13,992 bases of DNA, from positions 1 to 13,992 of the forward strand of contig PKRI01000046.1 of assembly GCA_017577485.1 (NCBI GenBank). The letters are read 5' to 3'. The stretch's first letter is position 1. The number at the start of each line of letters is the position of its first letter. Below, piece by piece: positions 13,396-13,992 of the stretch. A program made the position numbers and the translations under genes. The DNA comes from Bacillota bacterium (GTDB lineage: Bacteria; Bacillota; Sulfobacillia; Thermaerobacterales; RSA17). Below the pieces are notes generated by a model, which was not told the origin of the DNA, searched no databases, and saw only the letters and a program-made list of their open reading frames with translations.

Positions 13396-13992
13396 ATGTC
13401 GTCGACGCCAGGAATCGCCGGCGCCGTCGAGGGCGTGGAACTCCGCGCACCGGTGCCCCCGGGGGCCGAGCGGGTCCTGACCCCGGAGGCCCTGGCCTTC
13501 GTGGCCGCCATGCACCGGGAGTTCAACCCGGAGCGTGAGCGCCTGCTGGCCCGGCGGGTCCAGCGCCAGGCCGAGATCGACCAGGGCGCCCGCCCCGACT
13601 TCCTGACGTCCACCGCCTCGGTGCGCGAGGGCGACTGGCGCGTGCCGCCTGCTCCCGCCGACCTGCAGGACCGGCGCGTCGAGATCACCGGTCCCGTGGA
13701 CCGGAAGATGATGATCAACGCCCTCAACTCCGGCGCCCGGGTGTTCATGGCCGATTTCGAGGACGCCCTGTCGCCGACCTGGGAGAACGTCACCCTGGGC
13801 CAGGTCAACCTATGCGATGCCGTGGACCGCACCATCACTTTCCACTCGCCCGACGGGCGGGTCTACCGGCTCAACGAGGAGATCGCCACCCTGGTGGTCC
13901 GGCCGCGGGGCTGGCCCCTGGTGGAGCAGCACGTGTGGGTCGACGGCAAGCCTATCGCCGGCGCCTTCTTCGACTTCGGCCTCGACTTCTAC
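13396..13992 (+). CDS. aceB: Malate synthase A, N-terminal part (cut by the window edge)
   Basis: The 199 residues visible run open to the window end. GVELRAPVPPGAERVLTPEA and ALAFVAAMHREFNPERERLL form the usual N-terminal domain opening. LLARRVQRQAEIDQG and PDFLTST follow, then VEITGPVDRKMMINALNSGA and the diagnostic FMADFEDALSPTWENV. The enzyme condenses glyoxylate with acetyl-CoA to give malate in the glyoxylate bypass, in the cytosol; full-length proteins have about 530 residues. GGAGGT lies 8 bases before the ATG at 13396. Isocitrate lyase, its usual partner, may follow outside the window. The presence of a DECR-type reductase elsewhere in the window agrees with fatty-acid or acetate use, though the two are not linked. 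Confidence 0.92.
   Translation, partial: MSSTPGIAGAVEGVELRAPVPPGAERVLTPEALAFVAAMHREFNPERERLLARRVQRQAEIDQGARPDFLTSTASVREGDWRVPPAPADLQDRRVEITGPVDRKMMINALNSGARVFMADFEDALSPTWENVTLGQVNLCDAVDRTITFHSPDGRVYRLNEEIATLVVRPRGWPLVEQHVWVDGKPIAGAFFDFGLDFY

Overview
The window is very GC-rich (roughly 70% or more in most genes) yet looks Firmicute throughout. It has S-layer homology (SLH) domains, a YvrJ protein, a YtrA-type GntR/ABC operon, LemA/DUF2207, a LytS/LytTR pair, GGAGG-type ribosome binding sites and a c-di-GMP-I riboswitch. A thermophilic high-GC Bacillota such as Thermaerobacter is the best guess. That assignment is inference; no rRNA is present.

Layout. (1) 107-1032, minus strand: a secreted SLH-domain protein whose frame is broken by one base near 803-814. 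(2) 1358-2613, plus strand: a promoter, a c-di-GMP-I (GEMM-I) riboswitch at 1396-1473, then three tightly packed genes. They encode a sigma region-4-like protein, a YvrJ membrane peptide and a sigma region-2-like protein. This resembles the two-subunit SigO/RsoA sigma factor of Bacillus, here apparently under second-messenger control, and is the most exciting item in the window. (3) 2601-2800: a lower-GC remnant of a NYN-domain gene. (4) 2800-3609, minus strand: an SDR of the 2,4-dienoyl-CoA reductase type. (5) 3855-5156: a membrane-anchored protein of unknown function. (6) 5511-7781: promoter and palindromic operator, GntR (YtrA type), ABC ATPase, ABC-2 permease and a 48-residue lipoprotein, all overlapping or nearly so. 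(7) 8036-10555: a third copy of the operator box, then lemA and a DUF2207 gene overlapping by 4 bases. (8) 10545-10744: four repeat units with a 51-base period in mirror symmetry, between convergent genes. (9) 10803-12958, minus strand: a soluble GAF/LytS-type kinase and a LytTR response regulator with a long Gly-rich linker, overlapping by 4 bases. (10) 13396 to the edge, plus strand: malate synthase, cut by the window.

Working together (inference): c-di-GMP would set the level of an alternative, bipartite sigma factor, possibly acting on surface functions such as the divergent S-layer-type gene. The YtrA-like repressor probably autoregulates its ABC operon and, through the shared operator box, may also reach the lemA/DUF2207 envelope genes. 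The kinase/LytTR pair is a separate soluble signalling module.
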